Positions 6,376 to 6,805 of a DNA stretch of 6,805 nt are shown here, piece after piece. How positions within the stretch are numbered: the first letter of the stretch is position 1; every line of letters starts with the position of its first letter. Position numbers and translations under genes: made by a program. Source of the DNA: an uncultured Alphaproteobacteria bacterium (GTDB lineage Bacteria > Pseudomonadota > Alphaproteobacteria > Rickettsiales > Midichloriaceae); assembly GCA_903860855.1 (NCBI GenBank), contig CAIOSF010000231.1:1-6805 (forward strand), given 5' to 3'. The notes below the pieces were generated by a model, which ran no database searches, was not told the DNA's origin, and worked only from the letters and a program-made list of their open reading frames with translations.

Positions 6376-6558
6376 CCACAATGCTGATTCCAGCTTTTGC
6401 CCATGTAGAATTGAAAATACAGAACGAACTACCATGCCATGAGCAGGTGGGTATAAGTCATACCAGTTCCCGCTTTTAACTACTGCTGCGACTTTTTGCC
6501 TTTTTGGTTTGACTTCGCTTCCAGCTTGTCTATTGCATTTGGCTTGTGCCCATTCCAT
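6373..6558 (-). CDS. small hypothetical protein, 61 residues, unrecognised
   Basis: The frame starts at ATG 6558 and ends 18 bp from the dnaA stop, tail to tail. It has a basic, lysine-rich middle (KPKRQK, 18-23) and a C-terminal half with aromatic and hydrophobic residues (NWYDLYPPAHGMVV, 31-44). I recognise no family. The frame continues open upstream for 15 more codons to a TAA, with residues NFLLCSSDISNGQAQ before the Met, so the true start might be elsewhere or a frameshift may have removed the original N-terminus. No clear Shine-Dalgarno precedes ATG 6558. Amino-acid composition looks protein-like, but a frame of this length can arise by chance. Confidence 0.3.
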   Translation of the reverse strand: MEWAQAKCNRQAGSEVKPKRQKVAAVVKSGNWYDLYPPAHGMVVRSVFSILHGQKLESALW

Positions 6559-6642
6559 CTGGGCTTGTCCATTACTGATATCAGAACTACATAAAAGAAA
6601 ATTTTAACTTTTTCAAATTCTACGTCATTGATGGAATCTTAG

Positions 6643-6804
6643 CTAATACCTCAATCTTTCTGGTGTTCTTTCTGGTGTTTTGCCATTCGAAGTAGGAGAT
6701 AAAATATCCAAAAGGAAAGATGGTTTAGTTGCAGTATCATTTTTACGCTTTGGACTAGGACTCCATGCATTTTCAGCAATATGTTGATCATCATATTTTT
6801 TTAG
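6643..6804 (-). CDS. C-terminal fragment of an unrecognised protein, start outside window
   Basis: A frame enters from the right edge and runs 53 codons to TAG at 6643-6645. It is polar and Pro/Ser/Thr/Lys-rich, with SPSPKRK (residues 17-23 of the visible part), PSFLLDILSP (30-39) and a duplicated TPER-TPER close to the end, which suggests a disordered C-terminal tail. No domain can be recognised from this fragment. It is supported only by openness and composition, so it may not be a gene. Confidence 0.35.
   Translation of the reverse strand, partial: LKKYDDQHIAENAWSPSPKRKNDTATKPSFLLDILSPTSNGKTPERTPERLRY
6655..6678. repeat. 12-bp perfect tandem duplication
   Basis: TCTTTCTGGTGT occurs twice in direct succession (6655-6666 and 6667-6678). 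Read on the minus strand in the frame of the edge fragment it encodes TPER twice. Being exactly four codons long, it leaves that frame intact, which mildly supports the frame being coding. Confidence 0.7.
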
Positions 6805-6805
6805 A

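Larger units (their letters stand above)
6355..6805. other. 451-bp region downstream of dnaA with no confident gene
   Basis: No plus-strand gene is supported here; the longest ATG frame I noticed is about 32 codons. On the minus strand, three successive, partly overlapping open stretches in different frames cover most of the region: 6804-6643, 6638-6480 and about 6605-6373. The middle one lacks a good start at its beginning but includes a hydrophobic run KIFFYVVLISV at its codons 12-22. This could be one or more small genes, a decayed gene with frameshifts, or chance. Confidence 0.4.

Overview
The window looks like chromosomal DNA from an AT-rich alphaproteobacterium, quite possibly an obligate intracellular lineage related to Rickettsiales. 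This rests on the alphaproteobacterial form of the AddA helicase core, a short rhodanese ending in a GFEG...HRG...GW..LGLPW tail, a divergent DnaA, low G+C by eye and long gene-free spacers. The lineage is inferred from protein character only; no rRNA gene is present to fix it.

Layout. Positions 1-463 (minus strand) hold the 5' part of a membrane-anchored or secreted DsbA/Com1-type thiol oxidoreductase with a CGYC active site; it runs off the left edge. Only 17 bp away, and divergent, is a 983-codon addA-like gene (481-3432). It has all the superfamily 1 helicase motifs but stops about 20 residues after motif VI, so the usual C-terminal nuclease domain is absent. After a 204-bp spacer with a perfect 8-bp dyad comes a small single-domain rhodanese (3637-4074). 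A 567-bp non-coding stretch follows (4075-4641). It contains a 176-bp element bounded by 15-bp perfect inverted repeats and, nearer dnaA, a tight cluster of hairpins or palindromes. dnaA (best start 4642, end 6354) encodes all four DnaA domains but has an unusual N-terminal extension of about 90 residues. The last 450 bp carry only weakly supported minus-strand reading frames that converge on dnaA.

How the genes relate. AddA (recombinational repair of double-strand breaks) and DnaA (replication initiation) are both chromosome-maintenance genes, but the spacers suggest separate transcription units rather than one operon. The oxidoreductase and the rhodanese are both thiol/sulfur proteins, but nothing in the sequence ties them together. 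No oriC can be supported beside dnaA: no clustered DnaA boxes were found in its upstream spacer.

I see no complete new multi-gene system. The points most worth following up are the 176-bp inverted-repeat element, the hairpin cluster before dnaA, the nuclease-less AddA with a non-consensus motif V, and the extended DnaA with an altered sensor I.
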